A stretch of DNA of 64,000 bases from Xenopus tropicalis (GCF_000004195.4 NC_030683.2:86577410-86641409); one strand, 5' to 3'; shown: positions 1-14,563, numbered from the stretch's first letter. The notes: a model not told the origin generated them from the sequence alone. Translations and numbers: made by a program.

Positions 1-89
1 AATAGTTTACCTGGTTGGAAAGGATATGAAGGAGATATATCATGAGCTGGTGTGCCACTGCCCTAAGGGCAATGCCCTACAGGAAGATT

Positions 90-330
90 TGTAGTCTGCA
101 TTAGAAAATCACTACTGCTGCCTACAAATATACCTGAAAAAGTTTTGCCGTAGACTAACATTGGGAGGGAGGCAAGTTCCCACAATTAAGCCAGATAACT
201 GTGAATAATATGGTTAACTCGCTGCAATCCCAATGTTATGGTAAGGCATTTTTGGTGAGATTTGTAGGCAGCGCTAGGAATTTTTTACGCTGGCTACAAG
301 TGCCCGAAAAAATAAAATGCCTTGCCATAG
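90..330. repeat. Inverted-repeat element (CCTACAAAT family)
   Basis: The left arm 'GCCTACAAATATACC...GCCGTAGACTAACATTGGGA' (about 119-168) pairs imperfectly with the right arm 'TCCCAATGTTATGGTAAGGC...GATTTGTAGGC' (about 229-271). A further degenerate copy of 'TGCCTTGCCATAGACTAAG' follows at about 317-335. This is the structure of a foldback MITE. I do not know its superfamily. Confidence 0.6.
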
Positions 331-3300
331 ACTAAGGGAATTTTTGTGCAAAGGGGAATTAATGTCTGTCTTAAGCATGTTGTGCCCACAGGCATTACTG
401 CATACGTGGCTTTCCTAGAACCATGCACAGGGACCCCCCCCCCCCCCCACACACACATTGCCACTAAGGCTGCTTGCAGCTAGTTTAACAAACTTTATAA
501 AAAAAACATGCTAAATAGCAGCACAAATTGGCACATTTTTTTAAGCAAAAAAATATGCCAGTCTGTTTTCCTGCCCGTCATTTGTGATAAAATTATAAAA
601 TTTGAATACATAATAAATCTGCCCCTAACTCTTTTAATCGCACATATTTATATAGTAAAACTGTTCCATACATAATGATCATTCTAAGCAATGCATAAAA
701 TGCATACATTGTACTATATATCCATTTTAATAAAAACACAGTAGAATCACATTTACAGACCTCTGCAAAGGTCATTTTGCACCCAAGGGGAATGTGCAAT
801 GCAGGTGCAGTTGTAAATTTAGTAAGGCAAAGCGGTAGAGAAGTGCACAGCCTTTCTAATAGCCAGATGATGTATATAACATACACATGAACATTTTAAC
901 CTGCATTTTTGCCCTGCCACAAGGGGAACACAGACCTGAATCCTTTCTATGGGGGTTGTACCAATGAGAGCACATATAAATGTTAAGTCTGTGTAATATT
1001 AATTATGCACAGTGTGTTCCTGTGGGAAGTCCCTATACAGGAAAATCAGGTCAGTTATCTCCTTATGTGTACACATGTATACATGTATACCCATGTATAA
1101 AAGCCCTTTCTAAAAACGCCTGATGTCACCTGATTTCCTTTAGCACAATAAAACAGAAGTAGCTCATGTCTGTATTACTGTATCCAGGATTTGCATTTCA
1201 AATAAATCCACTGATTTTTTTTATTCTATTGCTGATGTCCTAGGATCCCTGAGTAGCACATTTGCTCATGGCACACAAGTTATTTTTTTTTTTTTATATA
1301 ATGACGAGCCACTTGGGATAAGACAGCTATAAAGAATACTTTTTATATCTATATGAAATACCTATTTGTCACAAGTCCAACTCACTAAAATTCCATAATG
1401 GAGGAAAAGAGACAAAGCTGTATTCAGGCTTTAAAATGATATTGGCTTCTGGATTACACTCTGTATAGAGAAATCAGTGTAATACTGTACACAAGGACTG
1501 GGACATGAAAGGAAACACTAGTGGTTTTTAGGCTGTGCATGCCTTCACCTCTCTGAACTACACAGCACTTTTTGCATGTCACAAGCTGGTAAGCAATATC
1601 AGAGTGTTTCTGCAGGCACCAAGGCAGGAGGTCATTCATATCCTTCACAAGATACTGTTGTGCTTATGGCTCCAGGTTGTTTCTACTTACGAGCGCAAAG
1701 AATTCTGGATGCATTTTCCAGGAAAAAAATCAGTGAAAGGTTTTGTAGTGGCTTTGTGTCTCATTTGCTCATCAATAAATTGTACAGCGGGGAGCATGGG
1801 AAAAATCCAAACTCATTCATAGCAGTGAAAGAGGGAAATGCAAGTTATGCTATAATGCTCACACAAATACATGAGCTATTTCCCTGTGGATTGGTGTAAT
1901 TTATAAGCAATACAGGTACATTAATGGATGGCTCCAATAAGTAGAGAAAACCCTTAGGCTGGTGGCAAACTCTGCATTTTCTCCTTCTCTGTTTCTAAAG
2001 CCAATCAGCTGTCTTCCATCTTGTGTTCTGTGCACACTGACTGGCATTGTATTCACCTGTCTAGGCATACATTTGGTGGATTTTGCCACAAATATACAGT
2101 ATGTATATATATAAGTATGCATTTTGCCCTGTATTCTATGTGCCATGACAGCCAAAGGATGTGCCTGTAAGTGATCATAGAACATAGGGCAGAAGAGAGT
2201 GGCTCTGTCTTGTCTCTGCCGTCTTTTCAACTCAGACAGGAAAAACACCAAGTGTGCCAGCAGACTACAGGCTTTGTATTCAGCAGTAGAATCAGTACAT
2301 TTATGCTACTTGAATTGCTGGAATTCTCTGCCATCCATTTTGGAGCACATTGACTAGCTGCTACTCCCATAAATACAGCACTGACTGCCACAGGAGTGTA
2401 TTCATGGGGTGCAGGAGGTAGGGAGGCATGTAGGTATCCCCTATATCATCCCTTACATGCGCATTATTCAGACACAAGATATAGAGCGGAGCCCTGTGCT
2501 TGCCATCTGGCAGGCTAGGCTGACCTGTGCCCATTGACATTGCCCATGCACCTTATGACATGCTCTTGTGTCACTTAGTGCTCTTGTAGTTCTGCCCAGG
2601 GGCATAGTAAAAGATCTGTAGTTTCTTTCAGGCAGTGCTTGAAGTGATCCGATCTGACATTAGCATCAAAAAGGCACAAAAGCAGCCCAAAATGGAGCAC
2701 GGAGACCTGCAGCACTTTATTTAGTGCAGAAAGCAGGGGCAAAGTGCAATATAAAGGCAGACTGAGGCTGTTTTTTGCACATTCACCCTTCCTTTAATGT
2801 GACAAATGACCCCAATTGAGTACAGAAGCCCCAGCATTTTATCGTACCTTAGGAAAACGCACTTTATACTCTTAGCAGAAAAATTGAGCAAGATGCCACT
2901 AACAGACTGTTATTTCAACATTATAAATCATCAGTGCCAAACAGAATTTTTATTCAGCATATAGAGCTTGGCAGATAATCAGTCGTGTTAATTGGAATAG
3001 TTCCAGAGAGCTGCAGTGGTGACACAGGGTGGCTGCTGGCCTGTGAGAAGCTGTTCTATGCAAATCATTACACCTGCTGGGAGATATCCCAATATCCCAT
3101 GGGTGGCAATACACCTGCCTCCTGTATCTGAATGTTTATCCAGCAACAGATGGACCAGCAGGAACTTGCCTGCCATATTTTTTTTTTCTATTACTCTACA
3201 CTTTTACATTTTGCCTTGTTTTTTACATAGCGTATGCATTGTTTCAAATATTAAATTATTCAAAGAACTGCCAGTTCTTTGTTACAATGGATTTTATAAA

Positions 3301-4589
3301 AGGCAAAAAAACAAACACTATTTTCCCAAAGTCAGTTTACAATGTAGCGTTCAAAGCCATGAATAATGTATTGGGGCTCTGCCAGGATGCTGCACATTTT
3401 AAGCACCTGTTCAACCTGACCTGAAAACTCTTTCGATTAAGAACAGAATTGTGAGCAAGAAAGACATGTCTAATGGCCGATCTCCAGAGACCTTCCATTT
3501 TCTAGGACAAACACATGGTAATAGCCAGGATGTTCAGTGAGTTATCTCCTTCCAAAGTATAAATGTGCTTGTGGCATGCAGATGTTTACTTTATTGGTGT
3601 CTTTTAAGAACACCAGAGAAAAATCAAGATAGTTTTTATTTATGAATCTGAAAATGAAATAGCAATTGTTTGAGATGCTGTGTTTGTGAACATAAAAGGA
3701 TAAAAGAGTATTAAAGGATGTAACAAGTATTTCCCTCTGGGTATTAAAGGCAGTTAAATGTGAAGAATTTACTCCCAAATGCATACTAATTAATTATGGA
3801 CATATGCTATACATTATTATTATTATTAGCACAGCTCTATAAAATAAATGGGATAAAAATTGGCAATGTTTGCTTCAGCCCAATAACCAACAGCAGCCCA
3901 TTAGGTGTTTGCATTCAGGACCAGTTAAAGCTCACTGTTCATTGGTTGCTATGGGTCATTTATACAGAAGAACTGGGGGGGGGGGTTATAGTTATGGTAA
4001 TGTTGTTCAAATTTAAACAATATCAGATATATTATTTGTACCTTAGGGACAAAGTTTTCATGTACATATAAAAAATATATAACAATATAGCAACAATGAA
4101 TTCACATTCCAGCACTACTGATAGGGAGTTTATTGCTCGGCAGAGACCAAAAAGAGAGACAAAAACATGGTGCTGTTCTCAGGGAAAACTGCAATGTCTG
4201 GACCAACCTATTGGCTGGTATGAGTTGCAGGAGACACACAGGCAGATAAGTGATGGTTGCATGCTGCAATGTATGAAGTGGCTTTTATCTGTGTCATATA
4301 CAAAAGATACTGTAAAGAGCTCAAAGGGCCTTTCATATATATTAACTGTATGGTGATAGAGGTTGCCTACCAAGGGCATCACCCAAAGTGCAATGCAGAG
4401 CCGGCTCCTATCTGCAGAATATACAGGTTATCAGTTAGTTTAGTAAATGTAAAAGTGTAATGTTCATTGCTAAGGTATTTTATTTACTGGTCAGAAATTA
4501 CTGGGATCGCATTGCAATGAATGAGACCAGAAAAGTCAGAGCGGGGACCGCATCAACGAACCAATGTGGTCCCTGATCCAATGTAAAAT

Positions 4590-4735
4590 CAAGCCTGTCC
4601 GATCGACAGCTGGCCAATTTTTGGACAGATATTGGTTGGGGAGGATAGTCAGAGGGCCTCATACAGGGGCAGATAAGCTGCTGAATCAGTCTTAAGGACC
4701 CGAATTGGCAGCTGAAACTTGCCCGTGTATGGCCA
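4590..4735. repeat. Fragment of a dispersed repeat ending in 'GTGTATGGCCA'
   Basis: The segment contains 'CCGATCGACAGCTGGCCAATTTTTGGACAGATATTGG' type wording and ends 'GCCCGTGTATGGCCAT'. A related stretch at about 11260-11410 has 'CCAATATCGCCCATCTTAGG' and ends 'GTATGGCCACCTTTAA'. The shared phrases suggest one old repeat family; no terminal structure was resolved. Confidence 0.4.
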
Positions 4736-6559
4736 TATTTATTCTAGAACCAACAGCAATACACAGACTAAAGAATAGCCCCCTACATACACTCACACAC
4801 TTCTTAGCTGATCCAAATTCAACACATAAAACAAATGATTGCAGTTGTTCTTTTGTTTGCTGGATAAATAAGATTTCTGTCTGACCGTAACTGACCTGCA
4901 GGTTTTTTCTCCATGTCCAACCTGTGCCCCAGCCTGTCCCTAGTGACTATTACTGTCCTTTTCTTACCTTACTGTACATGTTTCTTGTTAAAATACATTT
5001 TACAACTCTCCCCAGTATCCAGGTCACCATCTCTCCTGGGGTAGGTATTGCTCTTGCTTTCTCTGACAAGATTTCAAATATCTCAGCTAAAATGTCATCT
5101 TGGCTTCCTAGTTTATACAATTTATATGGTAAAGCTTCTGATTCTGCAGATTTTTTTTTTTTTACTTTGTAGTGAGTTCAGGTAGCAGACAAGTTGTCTT
5201 CTGGGGGTTAACTTTGTCACGGTCTTGCAAATTCCAAAAAATAAAGGGGAAGTCCACTCAGTAAGATACAGTTAGCCCATTGCCAGTTTTTTATCTTCCA
5301 AACAAAAACTAATGGCAGAAAATAAGTTTGGGGGGCGAAGGAACACAGGGGAAAAAGACAGTAGTGTTTGGGGGGGGGGGATATGGCTAAGAGGATGTTG
5401 CTGAGCAGTTATTTCTTAAAGTCACTACATTAAATGAAGAGAGCTTGCTAATCAAGCGTGCCTTTCTTCCCACCTTCCCCTTCAAACAAAGTGCCCCCAC
5501 ATCAACACCCTTCCTCCCCATGAAGTAACAGCCCGACGCGCGTTTGCTCCTTAAACGTGGAGCTTTATCAAGGAACCTTTATAACAATCTGGGTGGTCGA
5601 TATGAACAGTGGGGGTGTCCCGGAAAGCTAATACTGACGCTCAGTTAGATATGATCGTGCACCTCATGTTTTAATACAGTAGGGTGTGTATAGTCAGTTT
5701 AAAGGATGCACCCTGGCCGCTGTAACATATGATTGTAACTGGCCCTCAACTTTGTTTCTCTTTTTGGAGATAAGGTGGCTATATTTGTTGCAAGACTGCC
5801 ATAGTATCTATTTCAGTATTCCCCACCGATGTGTTCAAGTGTGGATGGTTTGATACTTTGTTTTGCTACATTAGTTGCGATATTTAGCAACAGCAGTTTA
5901 AGCAAACTAAAGGCAGCCATAGGACAATTCCTAATGAATGTCATGGTCGTGGTTCACCCTATGTGATTTTTAATTGGGGTTTAATTTGCTATTTTCATTT
6001 TTATTTAGTACAAATAAAGGCTAAGTTTTAATAATTATTTCTTTCCTAACTTTCTTGGATGATCAAGTCGCCTGATATAAGCTTGGATAATGGTGCAGTT
6101 GGTTGAAGTCTGAATAGGGACCACCAGCAATTGTGTTTCTCTGTTTTTTTTTTCTTAGGCACACATAACATCAATATTAATAAAAGACATAACAACCAGT
6201 TTAAAAAGAACAATAACCTTACAGGGGCACATCATTTCCAACAGTGGACATAACTGTTCTTTGAAATAAGGCCTTTGTTTTATTTGTGTTGCAAGCACCT
6301 TCATATTTTATTTGTGTGCAAAATAGAGAGGGGTGTAGTTCAGCAATACCCTCACTTCACTCTTTTACTTAGCAAATGCCCACTCTGTGGGTTATAGTCC
6401 AGTGTAACACACGCTCTATCTAGAATTCAGTGGGAGTTGCCCTAGGCAAACTGTAACAAATTTTATTCAATTTGTGCTTTTAAAAGTTTTGGGGCATTTT
6501 ACATCCACAAAAATTCTTATAACAACGTAAACACCTCAAAAAATTTGAGGTTTTCCTGT

Positions 6560-6645
6560 TCTTTTTTGCCCCCTCCCGGTCCGTGGAAAAATGTTTGTGC
6601 TTTGATGCCGGCGCCAAAAAGGTTGGAGACCACTGTTTTAGACCG
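6560..6645. repeat. hAT-like transposon terminal fragment
   Basis: The wording 'GGTCCGTGGAAAAAT' followed by 'GCGCCAAAAAGGTTGGAGACCACTG' resembles the ends of vertebrate hAT-type non-autonomous elements (the CAGTGGTCCCCAACCTTTTTGGC end). Only one end was recognised, so this is a fragment. Confidence 0.45.
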
Positions 6646-7989
6646 ATTCAACAACTTATCTAGCCATGTATGGGGATTCCCAACAGGCCTCCCTGACTGA
6701 TATTCCTGTTGGATTAGGGACTGCTTCAGTTTTTTGATGCGGCCCTCAGACCAACAGTTCCTTTGCTCAAACGGGATATCTGGAAAAGATCCGCTTGTTT
6801 GGTGACCTCGTCAATCGAGTTGAAATTAACGTTCATGGCCATCTTAGAGCCCACATGATTAGTGACACAAGTACAGCCACACCTGCCCTTGTTTTTAAAA
6901 TGGTTAACAATGCACCATCTCCTTCTGTTGTTAATGAACACAGCAAGCTGGGCTTGTTGGAAAGCACCTACATGGCACAGATTTAGACGCTAAATTGGGT
7001 CAAAATAAAAGTCATTATGGAGTAAGAGGCTCTTTGGGGTCAGATAATATAAGCAGCAGCAATGGCAGTAGGGTCTACAGAAAAAGGCAGCAAAGTGTAT
7101 AGTTGTACACATTTCTAGTTATGAGCAGTAAATAAATGAAAGCTTGCTGACCTCTTCTGACGAATTTTGGAAAGTTCTCTCAGAACATGACTGGGTATGA
7201 AGGCTGGTTTAACAGTTTTTTGAGGTACATTTTATAATCAAACAGCTTATAGCAGCCATGGTGAACCTGCAGAGAGAGGGGTCCCTATAAGAACTCATGC
7301 CCCCACCCCCCAATTCCCCCCACTGCAGCATGTATCCTATTATTCCCAATTACACTTCCAGTATTTACCTATATAAGGATTGCTGGTACACTTGGAGGGA
7401 AGCATTGTGTAGGAAGAGGTGGAGGATTCAAAGTTTTGCCCCTGCTTAGATACATAACCAGTTATTATATTGTAAGAAAAAAAAAGGATGAGCAGCTCCA
7501 GTTTACAATTTTTTTTTTCAAAATCAACGAAGTTCCCGTAAACCTGGGTTGTTCAAACCAAACAGTCCAATAAAAAGACACACTGATGATCTTCTTTCAC
7601 TGTGTCCATTTTGTTAGACACTTCCCTATTGGATATCTTCTATGTTAGCACATGTGCACAGACAGACAGATGCTTATGGAAAATGGGCAGAAGGCAATAT
7701 GTGTGGTTCTGTTTACTCTCTGCTATTTTTGCCGTTCACTGTACCTGTTAGAGTAAAAGGAGTAAACATTAGAGCCATTTGGATTAACATTATTCATCCT
7801 GCTTTGTCTTCTGCCTTATTCTCAAGGCATTTTCTTCTAAGTGGGTGCATTAATAAACATGAGCTATTATACAGGTGCGGTGTCTCTGTGCAAGCCAGAT
7901 GATATTAACTGGATATCCTACATTGCTTTACACAGAAACACGGAAACATTATTTATACCACCCAGTCATACTCTCACAGTAGACTAGAA

Positions 7990-8303
7990 ATAAAGGTATG
8001 GGATCTATTATGTGGGACCTGGAGTTTTCCACATAATTTGGATCAATGTACCATAAGGCTGCTAAAAATTTAAACATTAAATAATCCCAATAGGATTGTT
8101 TTGTACCCAGTATGGATTCATGCAGCTTAGTTACCATCAAGTACACTATTTTATTATTATATTTATCAGTACACTATTTATTATTACAGAGAAAAAGCAA
8201 ATCATTAATAACTCAAGGATTATTTGTTTAAAATAATGTTAGATGGCCTTTCTGTAATTCAGAGTTATCTGGATAATGGGTTTCTGGATAAGGGATCTCA
8301 TCC
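7990..8303. repeat. 'GGTATGGGATC...TTATCC' palindromic MITE, diverged copy
   Basis: The left end 'AGGTATGGGATCTATTATG' and right end 'GGATAATGGGTTTCTGGATAAGGGATC' flank internal phrases shared with copies at 13645 and 30357 ('aaacattaaataa.cccaat', 'tattacagagaaaaagcaaatcatt', 'agatggcctttctgtaattc'). Dispersed non-coding Xenopus repeat. Confidence 0.75.
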
Positions 8304-9076
8304 TGCTGTGGGCACAAAGGAACAAAATCCCAGCATCCTTAGAGTCCAGTTTAGTGTTATTCTGGCCTTGGCGCTCCTTAGGTAGGCAGGAGCTTTATTT
8401 ACAGCTCTTTATGGTTTAAGATGGCTATACTTCTATCAATCAATTATTATTGTGTTGTGTTCTAAAAAACTAACCCCAGGCAGCACAATGAATAAAAGCA
8501 TAGGAAGATACCTTTATTGTAAATATTGCATAAGAAAAGTTGCAGCGCTTTACTGAAACATTCTGAGAAATATCAGCTGTCAAAAATCAAAAATACACAG
8601 GACAGCAGTGCCATCTAGTGCTTATATTGCACTTCTACATCCCTGAAACCCAACTGTTTTTCTCGTGCTTTTTCTGTACAGTGGAAGTATTTTTGTAATT
8701 AAAAAAAAAGGAATATTTTATGTGCAAGGGTAGGAAATCATATAGAATGGCTGTAAGGATGCTGCTTTCTTGTATAAGGAGGGAAAATAGTAGATACTCC
8801 AAGCAATGACCTAACATCCAACATACCTTATGATTTATATGCCTATGTGCCCCCAGATATGAAGGTAGCGGCTTTGGGGGTTTCAAAAAAACAAAGCAAA
8901 AAAGTATGTTTGGTGCCTATGCATTGGGCTGTTGTTGAAAAGGGACATGTACGTGTCTTTAAATGCTTTAACCCAATGGCTTTGGCCAGCTGTAATCTTC
9001 AGGGGTCCATGTGGGCACTGGGGACTATACTTAATATCTGAACAATGGTCCTGTGCTTCACCACCAATATATGTTG

Positions 9077-9120
9077 ACAGATAGATATACAGATAGATCA
9101 ATCTATATAGATAGATAGAT
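9077..9120. repeat. GATA/TAGA tetranucleotide microsatellite
   Basis: Imperfect tandem copies of GATA, with an interrupting 'TCAATCTATA', are read directly from the sequence. Confidence 0.85.
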
Positions 9121-10349
9121 CATTTGACAGTTCATTTTACACTCTATTGTAGATTTAATTAAAGTGTTAAATATGTTCTTCAAAACATGTTTATTGATGA
9201 ATAAACTCTCACTCAGTTTGACTGGGTCTCACTCTGCATTGGCAGCTCCTTCTCCCCAAAGGCAGGACTTTTGGCCAGACCTTCTCCTATTCACTGATAG
9301 AATGGCTAAAGCTCTTCCACTTCCTAAATAGTTTTTCTGAAGGAAACTGTATGAACAGCACATACACTAATAATCTTAACAGAGAAGCAATCATAGCATA
9401 AATATAACAGTTTCACTCACATTATGGTGACAACAAAACCCCTTCCATACTATTCTGTAAGAATCCTGGGGTAAACATGCTTATGGTCAGATTTTGTATA
9501 ACTTTTTAGTGCAATTGACACCAAAATAGTAGATTTGGTTTATAACATGCTCTAAAAATGATGCATCATCATAATGTTAAGGGGGCAAATCATCCAGTCA
9601 ATACAATGAGAGCATGTACTGAACTGTATGTTAAAAAGGAATGAAGATGCATCACATTAAGTGAGTGACTTTAATATGTAGAAAGGAGACACAGGTGATA
9701 TCTCTAGATTCTGGCAAATACCAGAGGGGCTGCTGTAAGATGCCTTAGACAGTCACTATTTATTGGCCTGTGGGGGCTGTTTGGGCCTCTTTAAACCATA
9801 TATTACAGGGCCTATTTTGAATCCCAGTTTGGACATAAATCCAGTCACAGTTCTATTATGCATGCTTTCTAACAAACCTCCAGTTGGGTTTCCCCAGTTT
9901 CTGATGATCAGCCAAGTTCTGAGCAGTACCAGACTGAGAGTAGATTATTTTTGTCCTGTCAGTTCCTGTATGTGTTCACATAAGTGTATACATGCATGTG
10001 TACATATTCTCAGTAATCTCAGGAGGGTATATCAGGAAACACTACTTTTCATGTTCTATCCTACTGAGAGCGTCTGGTCACTTTTCCATTGCTGACAGGA
10101 CCTCCTATGTCAGTGCATGGGGCTGGGTGTAATGAACCAAATCTGTGCCTGCGGGCAGGGGAAATAAGCCATGCTGGAAGGCTTCTGACTGAAAAAGTCT
10201 CCTGCATAGAATATTAACTCCTGTTCCACCAGCCTGCTGCCGAAACAGTCAAAGAAAAATTCTTCTCTTTTGTGAGAGGCTAAAGTGAAGGGTATTCTGG
10301 ATTTAGCTTTTAAAATCAGTCAAGCAGAAATTGAGTAAAATTGATACAG

Positions 10350-10655
10350 TACAGATAAGGGATCTGTTATCTAGAATGCTCAGGATTTTCCAGATAAGGG
10401 GTCTTTCTGTAGTTTGGATCACCATACCTCATACATATTAATAAACCCAACTGAATTATTTTCTGCCAATAGAATTAATTATAGCTTAGTTGGGATCAAG
10501 TACAAGGTACTGTTTTATTATTACAGAGAATTAGGAAAACCTTATGAAAAATGTGAATTATTAAAATGGAGTCTATGGAAAATGGTCTTTATCCTTTGTA
10601 ATTTGGAGCTTTCTGGATAATGGGTTTCTGGATAAGAAATCCTATACCTGTACAG
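10350..10655. repeat. 'TATCC' palindromic MITE
   Basis: It begins 'ACAGATAAGGGATCTGTTATCTAGAATG' and ends 'GGTTTCTGGATAAGAAATCCTATACCTGT'. Its interior shares 'gttgggatcaagtacaaggtactgttttattattacagag' with the copies at 13645 and, inverted, 22023. Confidence 0.8.
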
Positions 10656-11454
10656 GTATATAACAAATACTAAAAGGTACAAGTTTGTGATGTTCCTACT
10701 TCAGGGTTACCTTTGTCTTTATTAAGATGTTAATAATTATACTCAAGATGTGGCATTGCCAATGAGACCAAATGATAAAGCCTTTCTTTCAAATGTACTT
10801 GTGTGCGATAATCCTAGTGCTTATGTCTTTATTTCAGCCAGAACATACCTGGCACCAAATCCAGAAATACATAGATTCAGATGGATATTGAAAGAAAGCC
10901 ATAATTTGCAGTCAAATTTGAAGAAAAATTAAACAAGAAAATTGCCCTTCATGTGTTGATCAGTCACATGACATAAGGAGTTCCCATTAGGTTTTACACT
11001 CATTGGTCTTCAGGTCTTGGGCAGTTTTGAGGGGCTCAGGAGATATAAATAGAGGTCTACTTGGTGTTCAATATGGTACACTTGTGAGGTTTCATAACTA
11101 AAGAGATGCAGTTGATCACAAACACAGAGGGGCTGTTATGGGCAGGACCCACAGGTGCAGTTGGGGAATATGAACTAATGACCAGGCAAGCAGAACTGTT
11201 GTTATTGATTTAAAGCCCCAAAGAGAATTGGTACAATTCAGTGGTTTATTAATGTGGTCTTCACTCCAATGGCTCCTATAACCGTCATAATTTGGGTCAA
11301 ACAATTGAATCAACCCAATATCGCCCATCTTAGGTGGACATATTGGGAAAAAGATTTGCACATTTGGTAACCTTACCAAATCTGAGTATTTCAACATGTA
11401 TGGCCACCTTTAAAGACAGTGAAGGTAGCTGTAGAGCTGGTCACCTAAATCCCC

Positions 11455-11803
11455 TTAAAGGGGTTGTTCACCTTCAATTTTATTAAACCACCAACAATGC
11501 TCTCAACGTGTGAGAAAATCCATTTTCCATAAAAAGCTAAAAAGGCCACTGTAAAAGCTATTTTTACTAGCAACTGTAGTGTTTATAGGGGTCACTGACA
11601 CCCCTCCCCCCCAACACAGGGTCTGTGCACTGTGTACTGGATATAATCAAGTATAAAAGTGAGCCCTATTTATTACTGTTTCATTCATGCCAAAACAATA
11701 ACACATTTATAAAGCAGTGTACAAATTGACACTGAAATACACCAAACATTGTGACTTTAATCTCACCATAACTTGATGGTGCAAAGGGTTAGGTTGCCTT
11801 TAA
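11455..11803. repeat. T2-type MITE (TTAAAGGGG ends)
   Basis: The left end TTAAAGGGGTTGTTCACC and the right end GGTTGCCTTTAA are inverted and bounded by TTAA, as in the Xenopus T2 family of MITEs. The phrase 'ccaccaacaatgctctcaa' recurs inverted in the element at 50931-51498. Confidence 0.8.
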
Positions 11804-13644
11804 AAAAAAAAATACTCACCTTTTTGTATACCAATTAGCTTTCTGTAATGGGCTGTCCCTGATGGTGATACATGGCAGTTTTTCACATGTAAGAATAGTG
11901 TGTAAATACTCATTTTATTTGACACCAACTTTGACACCAATTTTTGGCCTTATATATTATTATTTTGTAAACCTTGAGTAACCTGGCAGCAGCAATCAGA
12001 GTCATTAGACCGCAGTTTCATCTTTCAGTTCTTGATGGATTTATAAGATACATCTCACCTCCATCAGTAAAGTAAGGCTGACTGTTTTCATTGCAGAATA
12101 CAAAAGTTTTGGAAATTTTCACATACATTTCTTTTCTGTCTATGCAGTAGTAATGAATCTACAGGTTTTTAAAGAAATGGCTCCGCCCTATGTATATTTG
12201 TATATGGTAAAATATGAGGATATTAAAAGTTACCTTTAAGGTCCATGACCTGTATAAAAGCACTGAGGTGTGGCTTTTTGAACTTATATGGTTATGGAAC
12301 TGCTTGGTAACTTCCAATATTCTTATATTTTACAAAAAGTAAGACACAAAAACACAGAGCTAGTGACCCAATAATGTCTCAGTCTTGCCGTAGGAATAAA
12401 TATAGCTTGGCAGCCCCTGCAGAGCATAGCAGGTAGGTTACATATCACTATTAGAGCATCTGATAAATGTTGCAATGGGACACCATTACGTAGATATCAG
12501 GTCAACATGCAAGTCAGTGATGCAGATGTACATTCACCACAATACAGTGGTACCATCATGTAATTTAAGAATAAAATACAGTAGATTTCTTAACTGACAG
12601 ATGAACGGAAATGATTAGGCTTAATATTATGGCCCATTATCTGCGGTTTACTGGAGTTTCTCAATGACCCAGTAGGTTGAGTCAAGTGACTGTAGTAGTC
12701 CTTAGGGTTCATTTACATCCATGCAGTTGTGGTTCCCGCAACTTTGCCACAATCATTTGCATGTAAAGTTACTTTTATCATAGGTACTTGTGTCAACATT
12801 TGCTCCTTGCAGTTTTGTAAATTTGGGCTCGGTGCCACTCAGTCCTTCCTGCCTTCCATTCTAAATCGAAAGCTGCTGTGTTGCGTCTAATGATGCAGGG
12901 GAACCCTGGAGCTACCACCACCTCCTGACACACCGAACACCGCAAAATACTGGACTCCACACAATTGCACCCATTTTACAACAAAATTGTGGCAAGTTTC
13001 TTCTAAGAAGTGTTGCATCTACTTAGGCCAAATCATTTATGAATTGATTTGAGGAGGAGCAAGTTCATTTGAAATGACAACACATTAGACATTACTTTGA
13101 TCGTTAAAGGTACATTGATGACAATGTTACTTTCCTGCTATAGTATTTACTTACACTAGCTGTCAGCCAAGATGTAGATAATATTTATCCACAGATGAGA
13201 TTTATTCTGCCCTGTGACTAGACATATACCATTTATCATGCTAAGGATCTGGCTACAAGGCTGTTTCTGTTTTCTACTTCCTTTTTTAACAACCTGTACT
13301 TAGGGTAGGTAAAACACTACTGACAAGGGTGAGATAAATAAAGACTAGAGTGCCATGGAGGAATACTTATAAATTGACAATAATTATGATGTGTACTGAT
13401 TTGCCTGAGTGGTTTGGCACACAATCCAGAAAATTCTGATATAGGATTTCACAATGTAGCTGAGTAATGGACACCAGTGTCAAGACCTTTGAAGTGCCAG
13501 GGAGGGTATTGTGAATGAATCACTGTGTGTTGCATCCATAGCTCAGATTTACTTCACTGTGGTTTTTAGGCTCACCATATTTAAGGTCTGTAGCACTCAT
13601 TCAGGCAGATTTCACTGTGTTTATTTATTTCCATGTAAAAATAG

Positions 13645-13976
13645 TACAGGTATGGGACCTATTATCCAGAATGCTTGGGACCTGGGATTTTCTGGATAAA
13701 AGGCCTTTCTGTAATTTGGATCTCCTGCCTCAAGTCTATTAAAACATCATTTAAACATTAAATAAACCCAATACAATTGTTTTGGCTCCAATAAGGATTA
13801 ATTATATCTTAGTTGGGATCAAGTACAAGGTACTGTTTTATTATTCCAGAGAAAAAGGAAATCATTTTCAAAAATGTGAACTATTTGATTAAAATGCAGT
13901 CTATGGGAGATGGCCTTTCGGTAATTCAGAATTTTCTGGATAATTGGTTTCCGGATAAGGGGGTCTGATACCTGTA
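13645..13976. repeat. 'TATCC' palindromic MITE, well preserved copy
   Basis: Terminal inverted sequences TACAGGTATGGGACCTATTA and (right) GGTCTGATACCTGTA flank an AT-rich, partly self-complementary interior, including paired 'TTTTCTGGATAA' and 'GGCCTTTC.GTAATT' blocks. This is one of the commonest dispersed repeats of Xenopus genomes. Confidence 0.85.
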
Positions 13977-14563
13977 TAGAGATTTTACTATACTATACTA
14001 TAGCAACACAAACACTGCACAATACCAAAATTGCACCGGGCGCACAGTGTACATTATAGATTAGTCAAATCCCACCCACATGCATGCACCAATGGATCCA
14101 GAAGTAAACTGTATTGATACCATTATACATTACATCCTGTTACAATAAAAAGGGAAACTTGTTAAGTACAATAATAATATGTAAGCACCCAGGCCTGCCA
14201 TTGGTGCTTGTGGCTGCAGGTCCTTGTGCTCCATCAGTGTTCCCCCATAATTATAGTGCTGCCTGCATTAGACTGTATAGGGACAGGTGGGAGGAGGGGT
14301 GTAGGTGTCTCCCCCCCAGTCCCCTTACCTGCACATGATTCCGACATGCAAGTTAGGGAGTGCTGGCAGGGTATAGTGGGGCCCTGTACTTATTGCATGC
14401 CCTTCGAACAAGGCCGCTTTTGGGCCACAGGCAGGGCCACTGCTCTTCCGGCTTGTGCCTAGAGGCACCTGGTTTACATTGACAGAGCTGAAGTTGCCAG
14501 CAAGAAGGCTACACATAGCAACGAAAACAAAAACGTACAGATAGCAACGCTTTTTTTGTAACT

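Larger units (their letters stand above)
1..14547. other. Intergenic region downstream of ncam1
   Basis: No exon or RNA gene is recognised in these 14.5 kb. Open frames are short, overlap repeats, or have no family resemblance. Repeats noted are an inverted-repeat element (about 90-330), 'TATCC' palindromes (7990-8303, 10350-10655, 13645-13976), a T2-type MITE (11455-11803), a hAT-like terminal fragment (6560-6645), tetranucleotide GATA (9077-9120), and homopolymers (C near 434-448, G near 3976-3985 and 5371-5380). The stretches between them, such as 450-3800 and 12000-13600, show nothing I can name. In mammals the next gene is TTC12; it is not visible here. Confidence 0.7.

Noticed and set aside
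9763..10095. 110-codon plus-strand open frame
   Set aside because: It is intergenic with no recognisable motif or family; chance open frame.
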